Below, piece by piece: positions 63,330 to 64,000 of a stretch of DNA of 64,000 nucleotides; the stretch's first letter is position 1; the number at the start of each line of letters is the position of its first letter. A model generated the notes under the pieces. It had not been told where the DNA came from. It did not search any database and worked only from the letters and a program-made list of their open reading frames with translations. The stretch comes from Mycetohabitans sp. B8. Its GTDB lineage: Bacteria; Pseudomonadota; Gammaproteobacteria; Burkholderiales; Burkholderiaceae. The stretch is taken from the NCBI RefSeq assembly GCF_021991875.1, contig NZ_JAHLKR010000016.1:558001-622000 (forward strand). Direction: 5' to 3'. The translations under genes and the position numbers were made by a program.

Positions 63330-64000
63330 CTACGCGTCTCGAATGATGTAATGTAGGTGCACGATGATGTCGTTTAAGTTCTCCACCACATCTCGTTGTG
63401 CGTTATCGTCCTTGCCCGCATGGAAAATATTGAGCGACAGCTCACCCTGGGTGACATCCATGCCCTCAAACGGCAAGAAACGACTGTCGTTAAAATCGGT
63501 GACAAAACGACCGCTATCGTTCAAGCCGTGCGAGAGCGCCGCCGTCTCCGTCCCTGATGTCAGCGTCGCCTCGATGTCCTGATAGGGTCCCAGCAGCGTC
63601 GGCAGCGTTACCGCAACGCTCTTGATCCGACGCACCTTTTCTTTCATGTTGTAGGACTTGTCCAGCCCTAACACGCTCAAGTCCAGCGTGACTTGGAAAA
63701 TATTGTCCTGCAGCGATAGACTCACGCCCCCGGACGGTGACACGGTTTTGTTGTCCAACACGTCTTGAATGGCTTTTCTAAGGGTGCCGGCACCGAACAA
63801 CGTATCCAGCGATACCGTGCGTGTTGCCTCCAACCCCTTAGCGCCGCGCGCCAGCCACACGCCTTCAAGCTTTTGCAGCTCTACACTTAGCCCTTCGCCT
63901 GCCAATAGGCCCTGCCACAGGTTGTCCCACACTGGTACCCGAAACACACTATCCGTATCTTGGGCGCCCAGCTCTTTCACAAGCGCCGCTTTTGCCTGCA
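63330..64000 (-). CDS. TcA toxin subunit, C-terminal part (continues beyond the window)
   Basis: The frame is open to the right edge, so only the last 223 residues are seen. They match the end of TcdA/TcaB-type pore proteins: LSVELQKLEGVWLARGAKGL, TVSLDTLFGAGTLRKAIQDV, RRIKSVAVTLPTLLGPYQDI, and a tail with SRFLPFEGMDVTQGELSLNI, HYIIRDA. The TcA pentamer binds the host cell and injects the TcC payload. A GTG at 63980 is internal, not the start. The 84-bp gap before tcB contains only the tcB leader. Confidence 0.9.
   Translation of the reverse strand, partial: QAKAALVKELGAQDTDSVFRVPVWDNLWQGLLAGEGLSVELQKLEGVWLARGAKGLEATRTVSLDTLFGAGTLRKAIQDVLDNKTVSPSGGVSLSLQDNIFQVTLDLSVLGLDKSYNMKEKVRRIKSVAVTLPTLLGPYQDIEATLTSGTETAALSHGLNDSGRFVTDFNDSRFLPFEGMDVTQGELSLNIFHAGKDDNAQRDVVENLNDIIVHLHYIIRDA

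Overview
This is a high-GC, gene-dense beta-proteobacterial chromosome segment of Burkholderiaceae type. Evidence for that placement is the aat-bpt-pyrD order, the bfr/murI/bfd/tonB-exbB-exbD iron block and Burkholderia-like families (DUF1488, UPF0303, UPF0114, class I fumarase). A Tc toxin operon, an F-box protein, an exopolysaccharide locus and several eroded genes together suggest a host-associated member, for example the Mycetohabitans (Burkholderia rhizoxinica) group that lives inside fungi. The genus is an inference; no marker gene here proves it.

Layout. 1-10.4 kb: the early region of a lambda-like prophage. A leftward replication operon (1-2046) and a Cro-like gene face a CI/S24 repressor. 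A rightward recombination operon (Sak4-like ATPase, SSB-like protein, Gp157) then leads through several very small genes to a DUF4224 excisionase candidate and a tyrosine integrase. The integrase lies next to tRNA-His, the probable attachment site. Structural genes and the other att site would lie left of the window. 10.6-20.6 kb: housekeeping genes (dusA, initiator tRNA-fMet, NUDIX, aat, bpt, pyrD, an amino-acid ABC binding protein and permease) mixed with gene remnants. 20.7-36.4 kb: an exopolysaccharide locus containing two GT4 glycosyltransferases, ManC, a Wzx flippase, an acyltransferase, a Tat-exported glycoside hydrolase, a Wzy-like polymerase and a tandem alpha/beta hydrolase. An orphan amino acid:carrier-protein ligase and a GNAT protein are embedded in it. 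36.5-39.5 kb: LD-carboxypeptidase, tadA, DUF1992 and a squalene-synthase-like enzyme.

39.7-45.2 kb is the most unusual part. A predicted lipoprotein carries a tandem array with five copies of DVGVQTE. This heptapeptide fits the linear motif that eukaryotic dynein light chain LC8 (Dyn2) binds, and the spacing resembles natural LC8 arrays. Beyond a photolyase gene lies an F-box protein whose start is preceded by an exact TTCG-N16-TTCG element, the hrpII box of HrpB-controlled type III secretion genes. Both look like proteins made to meet a eukaryotic host.

45.2-54.5 kb: acs, a UPF0114 membrane protein, class I fumarase and the iron block (bfr, murI, Fur box, bfd, tonB-exbB-exbD). 54.7-64.0 kb: an M1 aminopeptidase remnant, then a leftward Tc toxin operon in the order TcA (cut by the window edge), TcB, TcC. 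The TcC RHS core is followed by a payload of about 425 residues, rich in Ala/Gly hydrophobic segments, that I do not recognise.

At least six eroded genes (molybdopterin-binding TOBE fragment, frameshifted membrane protein, GntR FCD fragment, glycoside hydrolase remnant, symporter tail, M1 peptidase) fit ongoing genome reduction.
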